Shown here: positions 11,166-24,113 of the stretch, in pieces | Layout of the letters: every line of letters begins with the position of its first letter | Position numbering within the stretch: the first letter of the stretch is position 1 | Assembly (NCBI GenBank): GCA_036785705.1 | Contig: JAWUZG010000084.1 | Span: forward strand, 15,141,501 to 15,205,500 | Length of the DNA stretch: 64,000 nucleotides | From: Acanthornis magna | Taxonomy: Eukaryota; Chordata; Aves; Passeriformes; Acanthizidae | Direction of reading: 5' to 3' | The notes under the pieces: model-generated | What the model saw: the letters and a program-made list of their open reading frames with translations, nothing else | Told to the model about the DNA's origin: nothing | The model's database searches: none | Program-made: the position numbers and the translations under genes

Positions 11166-14100
11166 GTGAGTGCGGGCGGGGGCGGCGCCCCGGGGCGCTA
11201 CCCGGGAGCGAGGGGGCGGCTCCGCTCGGCGGGGGAGGGCGCCGGGGCCTCCCCGCCACCCCCCGCCTCCCTGGGCGGCTCGTGGCGGGCCGGGGGCGCC
11301 GCCGGCCGCCCCTCGCTGGGCTCTTCTCGCCGCTCTCCCCTCCCTTCCCCTCCCCTTCTCGGGCGGGCCGGGCCGGGATGCCCACGGCAGGGGCGCGGCG
11401 TGTGCGGCTCGGCCCCTCCGCCCCTCGGGGCGTGCTCGGGGTGGTCCCGGCCCCCGCGGGGGTGAGCGGGGCTGGCGTGGGGCGAGGCGAATGGAGCGGG
11501 GAGTGGGGCCCGGGCCGGCGTTGGGGTCGGGCGCCCTGGGGCCGAACTGGGCGTCGAAGTCGCCGCGGGCCGAAGGGGCCGCGGCTCCGCTGGTACATCC
11601 CGGGGCGGGCCCCCTTCTCCTTGGCGAGGCCGCCTCGGGGCGAGGGAGGCCGTGGCGGGTGCAGGCGACCCTCCGCCGGGTGGCCTAGCGACGGGATACG
11701 GCCAAGCGAAGCGCTCGGGTCCTGCCTGCCTTTACTTGGGGTGCAGAAAGGGAATTTCATACTTCTTACTCGTATTGATCGATATAGAAACTCTTTCCCC
11801 CTGCCACGGTCGGCATATGCCTGTCAAAGTCGGCGAGTTGATGATGTTTTGTGCAGCTTTGCTGCAGGTGTGAATTATTTCTGCAACATGATCTTAGCGG
11901 GCGCTTTTCCAGACAGTGTAAGTAGCCTGACTGCATGCTGCTGTGTCTGTTTCCGAATCACGCCTTGGCGATGAAGTGATGACACACAGTGTGTAAAACT
12001 CAGATTATCAAGCTCAAATTATTTTCTTTTCTTCTCTTCTGAGAGTATTTGTTGTCATGAAGAACTGGTAAGTTTCACAGCTTCCATGGTAAATTTCGAG
12101 TTTAGTGTAGATGGGTAGGAAGGAGGGGAAGAGTTAGAGGACTTACACTGTTTTGAAATTACACAACTGCAAACTTTGGCTGTGGCATTCATAAGTCTTA
12201 TGGAGGTTTAGGTGTTTCTGCAAAGCTCTTTCCGCAGTTCCCTTTTTGGAAAGCTTCAGACGAAGCTCAGGTTTGTTTATCTGGATTGTGTTGCCTTCTT
12301 CCTTATTAATTTCCATTTTGCTACTGCCAAAATTTCATCTAATTATTCACAGCAAGTTATGTTTCCATGTGTTGAATATATTTGCTGGTAATACCACCCT
12401 TAGATTAACGCGGAGGGTTCCCATCTACAAGATACTGATCTTTACGTCTGAAGGTTTCCCAGCCACCCACACCCCATGTTTCTGCTCCACCTTGGCTTGG
12501 GGGCAGTGACCAAGACCTGTTTCTTGTGTGGAAGTTGGTACTTCAGCTTCTCAACTGCTGACTGCCATTCTTGCACAACATTCTTGCAGTTACTTAACCA
12601 GAGGCTCTGGCTTACTTTGGGGCAGACTCAAAGAACTTTCTGAAACCTTTTTTTTGTGTGTTCTGTTTTTCTTTTGGAAAATAAAGTAGGGGGTCTTTGG
12701 GGATTTGTTTTTTAGATGTTGCTTCCTCTGTATATTTTGGCACCCCTGCAAGCTTCCCACAGGGAGCATTAGTTTGTCTCTGCCTGGCCTTCACTCTGTT
12801 TGGAATTTTACTTCTGGTAACTCCTGTAAATACTTCTTTTCCTATTGAATCTTTTTTGGGTACAGATAGGAAACCTTGAAACCCCAGGGATGAATTTCAG
12901 TTAACAGAAGATAAACAGCGTATAGTGTCCCTGTCTAAACAGTTGTTCTGCTAGCGTGCAGAAGGAGCTGTTGACTTGGGTTGGCAGTGAATATTTGCAA
13001 GGCAAAGTTGATATTTTCTTTGAATCTTTATTTGTAATATTGTGGTTGTATCAATTAGTGCTTTTCATCCTGAAAGAGCCTGTCTGCATGGGAAAGGTTT
13101 TACGTTGTTATGACACATGGAGTGTGAACTTACACCAGGCTGGTTTAATTTCACTTGGTAACTAATTGGTAATTGATCAGAAAGAGACCATTGATGTGAA
13201 GTTTTAGCCTCTGTTCCCTGCACAGGAGCTTCCTGATTACCTTGCTTTCCTTTTTTAGTCCCCACCTCATTTCAAGTCTCATCAAGCTCTCCAGCAGCGC
13301 ACACTCCATGCACACCCAGTTTCTTTCATCTCTCGTGCTCTTGCCAGTATAAGCAGGTCAGGCTCAGCTCCGATCCCCTCCTGCTGCCCTGGACATGCCA
13401 TAGTGTGACCCAGTTTCCAGCACTTTACTTTGGCTCAGTGTCAGCCCAGGAGTTCCTGGATGTAGGTTAGGTCCTGCAAGGATTCCTGTTTCCAGCTCAG
13501 ACTGTAACAACATTATCGGGTTAAGTTAATATAGAAGAAGGTCTGTTAGTTAGAAAACAGGCATCTATGTTTATCTTCTTCTACTGCTTGTATGAAGTAA
13601 TGCAAGCTGATCTACACACAGCTACAGTGAGTTTTGGAAAGGATTGTTTCAGAGAATTGCTACTACACTATAGCTGAAAAACCAATAAAATGTAAACAGT
13701 CCCAAACAGAAAAATGAGTTCTGTAATCCTGACTGCCACTGTACTGTGTATTCAAGATAATTTTTTTTTTATTCAAAGAAACCTAAATCTACTGAATATA
13801 TTTTGAACATAGATATATGTTTTTTTTTTCCTTCAATCTGTATATCATCCATTAAGGAGAGAAATGATGGCAGGAGTCACAAACACTCAGGTAAATTAAC
13901 TGCTTTTAAAAGTACGATTACAAAGTGAGCGGAAAAGGGACATTGTTTTTTATGCAATTACAGTCCTTCTTGTTTTAACTGAAGTAGGTTTTAAAATGCC
14001 AGTCTTCAACTGACTGGAGAATCAAAATGCAGTGTACAGCTGGAATTTCTGAGTATCATCCCCAGGTAGTCTGCATTATGTAATATCTGCTAGCTTAAAA

Positions 14101-17100
14101 CTTCCACATGGTGTTAAGGAAATAGCCATTATTTCCTTACATGGGTCTTAATTTTTACTGACATTCAGAGGAATTGCTAATAATAGAATTTCTTTGCTGA
14201 AAACCTTATGTGCTGCATGGCAGGAGTAATCAGCACTGCTGAGTAGTGGTCTGTACTGTTGGACAACCAGGGAGAGAAGAACACCACTCTCTGCTTGGAG
14301 ACTCATGTCTGTACTGTATTCAGTAGGCCTGTTATGTATTTTTCAGACAGTCCTCTTAAAAACTCTTAAACTGAGTCTAATGCTTCGTAACCAATGTTTG
14401 TTTTGTGTCTCTTGGTACATCAGCCAGCTGTGGGCATGCGTAGCACATCAGTGTGGAAGTGATGGACAAGGGTTCCTGTAGTTGGCAAGTCAAGAAACTT
14501 CCAACTTGAGGCAGTAAAAAACAATACTGGATATTTGCTGAAGATGTAAGTCTACCAGTAGTCACAATGAAAGCAGCCAGGAAGTACTCACTTCAATGCA
14601 AAGCTCCACAGCCGTACTGGGGAGAATGGGGTTTCTTGCAGGAGCCAGCGCCCATGGACAAGTTGTCTTGAGTCAGTTTCTGGTTATTGGACATTTGATG
14701 TTTGAGGCTACTGACAGACTTTACTCTTGCAAGTACATTTTTTGTGCAGAGACTGAAATAAGCTGAGGATAGTTTGGGGGGGGATGTGTCCTTGGCTAGA
14801 CTTACACAGGCTCCTGTTGCTGGATGTGGGGAGTTGCAGGGCCCAGGGGCTTCCAGCCATCCCATCTCACTTGGGATAATTGCTGCAAAGAGTCTGCAGT
14901 TGCCAAGTTGAGAGGGTGGAAGCATGACTGCAATGTTACAGTCACATGTTGTGATACAAAGTGGATTGTTATAAAGAAAATAGGAAGTAAAAATGCGCCT
15001 TGCATACAAATGTGAAATAAATTGTTACAAGCATGCAGCCAGTGTGTAGTGCCTGATACACTGAGACTGCCAAGTTCCATGCCTCTCTAGAGGAAAAAGT
15101 TTCCTGGTAATACTGTAATATTTCTTTATGACAACCAGAACCTGCATCCTGCTTTTATTTGTATGCTGATTATCTACTGGATGAGGAATAAAATTGCTCC
15201 CTTTGCTGTAAATCTGGTAGACTGTAACAGGGACATGTTGATTTGTTAGGTAGCAGTGATGAATGGAGCTGAGGTTCAAGCATCTCTGTGTTTCAGAGCA
15301 GCATGGGAAGGCTTAATTAAAAATTAATTTGTCACCTGGAGAAAGAATTTGTTTTGGTTTTTGTTTTTGTTTTTTGTGGTTTTTAAATTTTAGTTTATTT
15401 TCCCAAACTGATACATTTCACCAGAGTAGTGTCTGTGATATATCCTGTTCTGTGCTTACGCTCTCTGTCCGTGTGAACAGAAATACAATAATGGAGTAGG
15501 CCTGAAAAATCTGCAGCGTGAGATCTGCTGTGTTGGTACCAGTGCTCTCCATTTCAGTGTCTTGTCTGTTGTGGAAGATGGGGAAGGAAAAAGATCTTGG
15601 GTCTCAGTAGTAGGGTTTTGGTGTTTTTGTCTTTTCAAGTATTAAAACATAACCCTTCTGCTCTGGCAGGATCTCGTAATGGGCTATGCTAAGATGCAGA
15701 ACGGAATATTTCAAGTGAAAACAGTTTTAATGATGTATTTTAAGGCAGCTCTCAAGTGAAACATTAAATGACAGACTGCCCTTTGCCTGAAATGTAAATA
15801 GATCATGGCTGGAGGTAATTTTATAGTCAGCCATTAGGATAATCAGTTTATCATACATTTACTGACTGCTATAGAATTTTTGAGGAGGAGTTCATATATA
15901 TTAAAAAACCTCAAAAAACCCCAACAACAAAGATTAAAAGTTAAACAAATAGCTTAAGAAAAACAAGCAAACAAAAAACATTGTCAGAAAGCATTTATCT
16001 AAATTAGTTATCTCTGATAGTGAAACTTCTGATTTATATGATCAATGGGGTTTTCCATTTGCTGAGTATGTGCATTGGACTGAGTATGTGTCCAGATACT
16101 TACTTATTTGGCATGTAGAATCTTGTAAGCTGCAGTAGCTTGATCAGGTGTTCAGTTTCCTTTGTACAGCCTCTTGTGCTAGTGAAACTCAGACTAAAAG
16201 GCATTTTAGGCCAACCTCCCATTGCAGGCAGTCAATAGACAGAAAAATCCTTTTAGGGGAGAAGACGGTGTAATGGTGGTTGGCTTGGCGCGTGTGTGTT
16301 TTAATTTGCACATGGGAAATGCTGAGGCAGTGAGATTTCTAAATGGAGCCATTGGTCTCTCTGTGCTTGTTCTTGTTCTCAGCTGCTTATGCAGATACCC
16401 ACTTACCCACTTCTTGGTTGCAAAGGACCTTGTGGAATCACATACTTAATTTAGTTGCAGCTTATAGAAATATGTCCTCTTTGGAAGTTTGAGAGAAATA
16501 ATAGGTAGCTCCTGTTAGTGTGAGAAATGTGTTGAAAGACTGGGCAATCGTGTGGGTGGATAATCAAAAAGGCCCAGATGAACAAAATGAAAATGGAAGC
16601 AATTTGGTGGGGCTGGGGTGGCTGATGATAACTTTCTCCTCTCTGGTCTTTAAGCCTTCTTCCAGCCGTGGGCTGGACAGCCGTGAACTTGTCACAATTA
16701 AAACATATCAAGTAAAGCTGCTCTTTGTGAATGTGTAGATGGTTGAGTAAGTTGCTCTGTCACAGTGTGTCACGTGTCACAGTGAACAGGGAGCTGAGGT
16801 CATGAATGGGAGGTGATGTGGCTGTGAAACTGCTAAAATGTGGGATCATTTAGGATTGGGAGCTAATAACCTCCTAGCAGATATGGGGAGGTCCTGATAC
16901 TAGTCCTCTTAGCCAAAAGATTTCCATTTTGAAATGGCTTTAGTGTCTCTCAAGGAGGCCGTGAGGCTTAATCTATTAAAGACTGGGAAGTGTATAAGTT
17001 GAATATGGTTGAAGTATGCTGTTGTGTTATGAAATAGCTTGTTTCAATAGCAGCAAAAATACCATTTTTCAGGTTTTCATGCTATTTTTGTTCTTTAGTA

Positions 17101-20100
17101 GGGATTCTGATTTGGTTTTTGCTTTTAAATTAAAGGAAAAATCCCTAAGTGCCACACCTTACTATGGGTCTCTGGTGTTGTGTTGTTATCTTTCATCTGT
17201 TTTGACAGATTCCAGATGGCTCCTAGGTAATGTGATGGGGGAGATTCCTGGTTCAGGGTTCTCTCACTGAAGATTTTGGATGGAAACCAGTTACATCAGA
17301 TGAGGTAGCCTGTGTTGGTCTATTTTGAAACTGTTGGGTTGGTTGGATGAAAAGTTCGATTTTAAGTTACATTTTCCTGTGAGGATTTATCTCCGTTTTT
17401 GATAAAATGCAATAATGTTACTTCAGCAAGTAGGTTGTGGTTCCATTAAAAATTAAGATTTGAATTCTGGCTGCTAAGTATCACTTCGTGCTTAGATTCC
17501 TTCATTCCTTGGAGTAATTTCTCTTGCTTTATGTATTTTGGATGAATTTATCACTTCAATTGTTAATGAGTCAGATGACGCTTATAGCTCCAGACAGACA
17601 CTGTTGCCAGCCATATGTATCTGTGTCAACTGAAGACTTGTATTTTTCTGGGCAGAGCTGTTCAGGGTCTTAGTGCTGCAGGATCTACTCCAGGGTGATC
17701 AGTCATACTGATCAGCAGTATGACTTTGGGCAAGGTACAATTCTTTCCTCACTGTATTCACTCCCCTTTTACCTGTTCAAACTTTTTTTTTTTTTGGACA
17801 CCAACTCTCTTCCCATCTTTCTTTGATTCTGTTAGTGCTACCCTAGTTTTAGCCAAAAGCTTTATGCCACAAATATCAGGCATATCTTTTTACAGTTCAG
17901 GATATTGCTTTTTGCCTTTAGAAATGTTCTGCCTTGCCTGGTATGGATTTGATGTGAGGTAAGTAGATTTTTCTTGATATGAGGATTTTTAGTCAAGTAT
18001 TCCTGTTTTTTCTTTCTTTTTGTTGTTGTTAGCATAAAGTCATTAAGATTCCTCAAACACTAGAGTTTTAAGTTTACAAAGATGTGAAGCATGATAGAGA
18101 CGCACAAACTGACATATGTGTGAAAATCCATCTATTTGTCAAGTTGCAGGGCAAGAATTGGCAACTTGAAGTACTGTTCCTTGTCCAGGGAGCTCTGCAC
18201 AGGTAACCCATGGTTCAGTACTGTGTTGAACCTGCTAAATAGTGGCTGCTTCACAGGAATGCCGTCATTACTCACACATGGCTTCAGAAGGTAATACTTC
18301 AGCTTGTGGTTTTGAGTTTCAAGGCTGCTATTCTTCTGCTGCTCTTCTGATAAGTTACGTTAAGGGCTATTAAATGTCTCTGCTGCTCTTTGTATAAGCT
18401 TAGCTAAAATTCTGCAGCTAAGAATAGCCATTATTTTTCAGATTGTGAATCCCTTTCCTGTCAGATTCAAACTCCTTTCTTTTTTTTTCTTTGCCTGCAT
18501 CCTTGTTCTCTTGTTCTGCATGCTGATGACTTAGTCTTTACATGCTTCTTTTCATAGATGATTTGTGTCACTTCCTTCCTCCTCTCTGTATCCTTTTCTC
18601 TTTTCTTCCTTTGTGCCTCATGACCTCACCAGAAATTGTACCTATTAATGCATAGTGCTAGCCATGGATTTTCTCATCATGCCTCTGTATGTAAAAACAA
18701 AGACGCTGTTATGTATACTTATTATATCTATGCCAAACCCGCAGTTAGGAATTGTCATTTTTCCCTTGCCTCTAGCTATTGCAAGTGTTCTGTTTCATTC
18801 TGCCACTGGTGCTGCGCTTGCTTTTCTTCTCCCTGTCCTCCCTATCCATTGCTTAGCTGTGCTGTGTGCTAAGGCCCAGCTTTAGGCTATGTGGGACTTC
18901 ACTGCTGCTGAGTTTGGAGGGTGGAGTTTAGTTAGAGCAGACTACTGGGACTTGGTCTTGCTCCATTTCTGCTACAGTTTATAAGTGAATTGAGCATCTT
19001 AAGCAAATGCTTCATTTTTCAGGGATCATTTATGAAAGACGGATAATATTTATTTGACAGAATGCAAGGTGTGATGTATAAAGGGCTAAATAGTTAGTGA
19101 CTGCATTGTTAAATATGTTCAGTCATAGAGTAGTTAGTGTTAAATACATAGAGCTGCTTCACCTGCCAAAACACATCAGTTCTTCATGAACGTATAAATT
19201 AGTAGAGTCAGTATGTGCGACCTTCAAAGGAAACACATTGTAATCAGTGAGTTTCAAGGGCAAATAGGTCCTCTAAATTGTTAGCCAACCTCCTGCAATG
19301 GCACAAGTTGCTCTTGTGGCTGGACCCCAGACTGTCAGCTGGGGTGGAACTGCACACTCCTAAACTGAATAGATGGTTAACTGGAACCCGAAATGCATGG
19401 TTTTGTCTTGAGGAGAATGGCTGTCCGCCAGAAGAGTTTGGGGCTCTGATGCTGATCTTCAGTGGGTGATCTTGGAGATGCCAAACTAAATCTTCCATGA
19501 TCTGATCGACAGTAAAAAAAAGTGCCTTCTCAAGGTCTTGGTGTCAAATAAAACCTGAACATCTTTGTTTGTTTGGGTAACTGGAAAGGCACAGTACAGA
19601 TGTTAAGATCAAAATTTGCTCAGTGTGCCAGAAAGCAGATTGCACTTGTGAAATCCTGAAGTCTGGAAGACCTTACTGCTCAATCACTTTTAAAATACCA
19701 AGTAATTAAACTAAGTAGGCATAATTCAGAATTGGCTAACAAGGACCAACAGTGTTTGTGGTGATTGCTGTCTTTCAAACTCAAAAAAGGCTTCTTTTTC
19801 CTTTGAGCAAGTTTTTGAAAGGTGAAAAGAAGGTGGAGAGGGAGGAAAACAATCCATGTGGCTGAATTTCAGTACTTGATTGTGAGTGAAATGAAAGCAT
19901 GAATGGAGTTACAGGTAGAATTGTAAAAAAAAAAATAAATCCCAAAACATTGTGAACTTTTAAATGAACAGGTCTTTCATTTTACTATGTAACCAGAGTT
20001 CTAGATGTTAAACTTGCCCTTTATTGAATTCCTGTTGGAATTCTGATTTACATTCTCCAAGAAGTGCTTGGTAGCCCTTTCTTGAAAGGTGTGATCTACC

Positions 20101-21724
20101 TATGCTTCTTGGGCATTTTCAGTCTTTCAGTCTTTTCAATCAAAATTTCAATACTGGCTTTGAATATCAGCAAGTGTGAAGGTAAGAGAAAAGTGAGTTC
20201 CTGTGATGTTTCAGCTTACAAGTTCTTAATCAAACCACAAGCATTTATCCATTTCCAGTCAGATGGAGGACTTCCCTCTGTTATCTGCAAGCAGTGTTTA
20301 AATTTCAGAAACCTTTTTATCTGCTCTGAAAATGGAGCTACCATGTGCAGTGTATAAATCAGGAATGTACTTCTGTCCAAAGATCAAAGTGGTTTGTCTA
20401 GAACATTAAAAGAGTACCTGGAAGATAAAAAGGACGTTGATAGTAGAGTTCCTAAGAGTATTTATAAACAATACAAGTTGGCAGTACCAGTTTTACCCTG
20501 AAAATCTTCCATTAGGAATGTCAGCTTCTAAAGTGCAAGTTTGAAGTAGGGTGTTGTCAGATTTTTTCCCTATAGGGATTACTGACAGCATCACATTTTT
20601 TGAAATGTTTTTCATTGCAACCTTTCTTTTCATAAAAAGAGACCAGAATAGTTTCAGTGACCTTATTTCATACATGAATTATATGTCCATTAAGGTTAAG
20701 AGCACAATAGCCATTTTTCTTCTTCAAGTTTTCATTAAATGAGTAACAAAATGTTTTGCAGCATAATTTCCTATTTGCACAGCAATTTCAAGTGTTTGAA
20801 ATGCCTGCCTTTTTCAAACAGCTGAGGTATTAGACATTTCATGGAATACTCCTGATTCAGAGGTCCTGGATGTAGGCTCTTTTGAGGCAGCATGTAAAGA
20901 GTGTGCATCTCTTAGTTACATCAGCAAAGTCCACCCAAAAGTGGTGGGTACTCGATGACATTGGTTTGCACAGCAGTACCTTGTCATCGGTCTCACTTTT
21001 TTCAATATAGTATGGAAAGCGTCTGCCAGTCTTATGCCAAATTGTGCACGTTAGTTACAGAAGAAAGGCCCAGTGTCTCTTTCTGCTGCAGCTTTGATAA
21101 CTTTCAGGCTTTCAAAGTTAAAGGCTCTTTACTTATTAATGACTTCTACATGAGATAGATTTCAGTGTCTAATCAGATTGAATATCCTTAAAATTTCTAA
21201 TGGGATCCTTGAAAATCTGCCAATGGACTATGTAGGTTTTCTGATGAATTGTTTTAATTGAGCTCTGTCTTGCTATTTGGTTAACAGTCTTCAGGGTAGC
21301 CTCAGGCTGCTTACTTTCCAATTTCCTTGTGTTATCTGTAGATAAATGTCCACCTCATTGGAGCTTAATGGCCAATTAGCTGAGTCAAATAAAATCTGAA
21401 AACACAAGAAACAGTGCTGATCACTGGCAGGATATTCATGTCCTAACTGAGGTCGAATCCAGAGCTGCTGACCTGCTGACTGCTGCTGCTCCTTGTGAGT
21501 AGTCTCATGGGGAGACTGTGTTCCGCCTGTAAAGCATGGTTTAGCTAATTTTTCCCTGCAGTGTTGGTGCTTTGTTTTCTCTTCAGTAGTTGCAAAGTTA
21601 GGCAAATCTCTATTGTGAGCAAACTTTCCAGTTGAAGAAGTGATCAATGTAACTTCCTTTGGGCCTACATCAAAGAGACCTCTATAAGGCCTGTCAGATG
21701 CTGTTAAAATTAAGCCCGCATACG
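11166..21724 (+). other. LDLRAD3: LDLRAD3 intron 1, proximal part
   Basis: Begins with the donor GTGAGT. The first 550 bases are still CpG island; the remainder is AT-rich intronic DNA. No mobile element was recognised in this stretch. A T/G-rich simple stretch lies near 15350-15388. The short open frames have no supporting features. Intron 1 as a whole runs to 45687 and ends with a pyrimidine-rich tract and GTCGCAG. Confidence 0.75.
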
Positions 21725-22385
21725 ATCATAGACTCATCAACATTAGGAGAGCCTTCCAAGGTCGAGTCCAACCTTTGACTGAACACCACCATGTCGTGTA
21801 AACTGTAGCACTGTCATGTCCAGTGGCTTCTTGAATACTTGCAGGGTGGTAACTCCACCATCTCCCTGGGCAGCCCATTCCAGTGGTCAGCCACCCCTTC
21901 AGTGAAAAAATTCTTCTTAATGTCCAACTTGAACCTCCCCTGATGCAGCTTGAGGCTGTGTCCTCTTGTCCTGTCGCTGGTTGCTTGGAAGAAAAGGCTG
22001 ACACCTGCCTGGCTACAACCTCCTTTCAAGCAGTTGTAGAGTGATGAAGGTCCTCCCGAGCCCCCTTTTCTCCAGACTAAACAACCCCAACTCCCTCAGG
22101 ACCCATCACTTCACCTTGTTGAGCCTCACGTGACTGGCTTTGTCCCATCAATCTAGTTTGACCAGATCCCTCTGCAGAGCCTTCTTACCCTCCAGCACTG
22201 CACTCCTGCCAGCTTAGCACTGTCTGCAAACTGGCTGAGAGGACACTTGATCCTCTCATTCAGGTCATGGATAATAGTATTAAACAGGACTGGCCCCAAC
22301 TCTGAGTCCTGGAGAACACCACTTGTGACTGGCCACCGGCTGGATGTATGTCCATTCCCCACTGGGCCCAGTTTTTAACCCAGTA
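21725..22385 (-). mobile_element. CR1 LINE fragment, antisense, with RT C-terminal remnant
   Basis: On the minus strand, 22362 down to about 22150 encodes the end of the CR1 reverse transcriptase: a recognisable GPVLFN block, then HDLNERI, then FADSAKL where the family has the catalytic F/YADD motif. The 3' untranslated region follows (down to 21725), ending at CATAGACTC on the + strand. Around 22095-22105 the sequence jumps from 3'-UTR-like blocks straight to RT-end blocks, so several hundred bases of the family layout are missing. The second catalytic Asp of the motif is Ser here, so the copy is dead. Confidence 0.88.
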
Positions 22386-23238
22386 ATGAGTGCATGATTT
22401 AAACTTCTAAAATATCTGGTGGTTATCTCCGTTTTGGAAAGGAAGCATGTCTGATATGGGATGTCTCAAAGGAGCAGTGACATTGAGGAAGTAGAACAGT
22501 CTTTGCACCTTTGCCAGTCTGGCCCTTGAAGATGGAGTAAGTTGGGTGTTTGCAAACAGAAGCTTTCCAAGCTTCTTTGTGCATTCCTGTAAGAAAACTA
22601 ACTTGGCATAGATTTAGTAACTGTTCCAGTGTTGTTTGCTTCAGTTTAGAAGGACTGTGTTGTCCTGTTGTGTTGGAAAAAATGTGTTACTGAAATGCTG
22701 TGGTACATGTTTTGGTTAGAGAACAGTTTGAGTGAGTGCAACTGTCAAAATTAAACCCTAGGTGTAAGTAGCTATACCAGGAGCTAGTCACTGCATGTTT
22801 CCAGGGCAGAGTAATTTTTGAATACTTTGAAATATACAGATTCATAATCTGTTTTTAAACAAGCTTCCAAAGTTGTTCCCTTCTCCCACTAATCACACCT
22901 CACCATTAAACAAAGGGTAGTGCAAAAGGAAAACAGAAATTGAACCATACCAGGTGTTCTTGTTGGACCTGTGAGTATAAATAAGATGGCAGGTAATTTC
23001 TGTATCTAAAATGATTTGAGTTTTTTAGGTCTAGGGATTCACTTATCTCTAGAGAGTTACTATGTGAACTGAGCCTAGTTGGTAGGTGAAACTGCCATTT
23101 CCCAAACTCCTGCCTGCTCATCTGTTACAGGGTGGTCCTACCTATATTTTAATTGGAATCCCAGAACTGGGTATTAGCTGCATACCTTCTGAAAGATTTT
23201 TGGTTAAAACTTCACGTGTTTACTCTTGAGGAATAAGT
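22386..23238 (+). other. LDLRAD3: LDLRAD3 intron 1 between CR1 copies
   Basis: Unremarkable AT-rich intronic sequence. No gene, RNA or repeat was recognised. Confidence 0.6.
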
Positions 23239-24113
23239 AGAGTTTGCAGACAACACCAGTCTGGGTGAGAGTGTTGATCTGCTGGAGGTCAGGAAGGCTC
23301 TGCAGAGGGATCTGGACAGGCTGGATGGGTGAGCCAAGGCCAGTTGAGTGAAGCTCAACAAGGCAAAGTGCTGGGTCCTGCCCTTAGGTCACAACAACCC
23401 CATGCAATACTGCAAGCTTGGGGGAAAGTGGCTGGAGAGATGCCCTGTGCAAAAGGACCTGGGGGTGCTGGTTGACAGCAGCTCAACATGAGCCAGCAGT
23501 GCCCAAATGGCCAAGAAGGCCAATGGCATCCTGGCCTGAGTCAGGACTAGTGTGGCCAGCAGGACCAGGGCAGTGATTGTTCCCCTGTACTCAGCGCTGG
23601 TGAGGCCACACCTTGAATCTTGTGTTCAGTTTTGGGCCCGTCACTGCAAGAAAGACAGTAAGGTGCTGGAGTGAATCCAGAGTAGAGCAATGGAGCTGTT
23701 GAAGTGTCTGGAGCACAAGTCTTGTGAGGAACAGCTTAAGGAGCTGGGGTTGTTTAACCTGCAGAAAACGAGGCTCATGAGGGAATCTTACTGCTGTCTA
23801 CAACTCCCTGAAAGAAGATTGTAGTGAGGTGAGGTAGACAGGTAACAAGCAATAGGACGAGAGGGAACAGCCTCAAGTTGCACCAGGGCAAGTTTAGACT
23901 GGTAATAAGGAAAAATTTCTTCACTGAAAGAGTGATTGAGCATTGGAACAGATTGCCTGGCAAAGCAGTAAAATCACAATCCCTGGCAGTGTTCAAAAAA
24001 CATGTAAATGTGGTCCTTACAGATAGGACTTAGTAGTGGACTTGTCAGTGCTGGGTTAATGTTTGGACTCAGTGATAATTGAGGCCTTTTCCCTCTGTAA
24101 TGATTATATGATA
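23239..24113 (+). mobile_element. CR1 LINE fragment, sense, RT end plus 3' UTR
   Basis: About 875 bp. It opens with the end of the RT frame (GAGTTTGCAGACAACACC, the FADD-region equivalent, reading FADNT). It continues through AGGAAGGCTCTGCAGAGGGA, TCACAACAACCCCATGCA, GACCTGGGGGTGCTGGTTG, ATGAGCCAGCAGTG and CAGTTTTGGGCCC to a terminus containing ATGATTATATGATAC. It is the most complete 3' portion of this CR1 group in the window. It is 5'-truncated and full of stops, so it is non-functional. Confidence 0.9.

Larger units (their letters stand above)
10720..11720 (+). promoter_or_regulatory. LDLRAD3: CpG-island promoter of LDLRAD3
   Basis: An abrupt change from AT-rich DNA to very GC- and CpG-dense sequence begins about 10,720 and fades by about 11,720. 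It covers exon 1 and the start of intron 1. GC boxes (Sp1-type) are visible as GGGGCGG at 11002-11008 and, on the opposite strand, at 11017-11023. No TATA box stands at a fitting distance, which matches a dispersed-start, CpG-type promoter. The exact transcription start cannot be read from sequence. The long overlapping open frames on both strands here reflect the scarcity of stop codons in GC-rich DNA, not extra genes. Confidence 0.85.

Noticed and set aside
10807..11760. 317-codon minus-strand open frame across the CpG island
   Set aside because: Pro/Arg-rich composition with no domain. Stops are rare in DNA this GC-rich, and the opposite strand carries the supported LDLRAD3 exon 1.
11166..11974. 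Continuation of the exon 1 reading frame into intron 1 (350-codon frame)
   Set aside because: The consensus donor at 11166 and the phase-perfect match to exon 2 show that this part is intron; the translated sequence is low-complexity.
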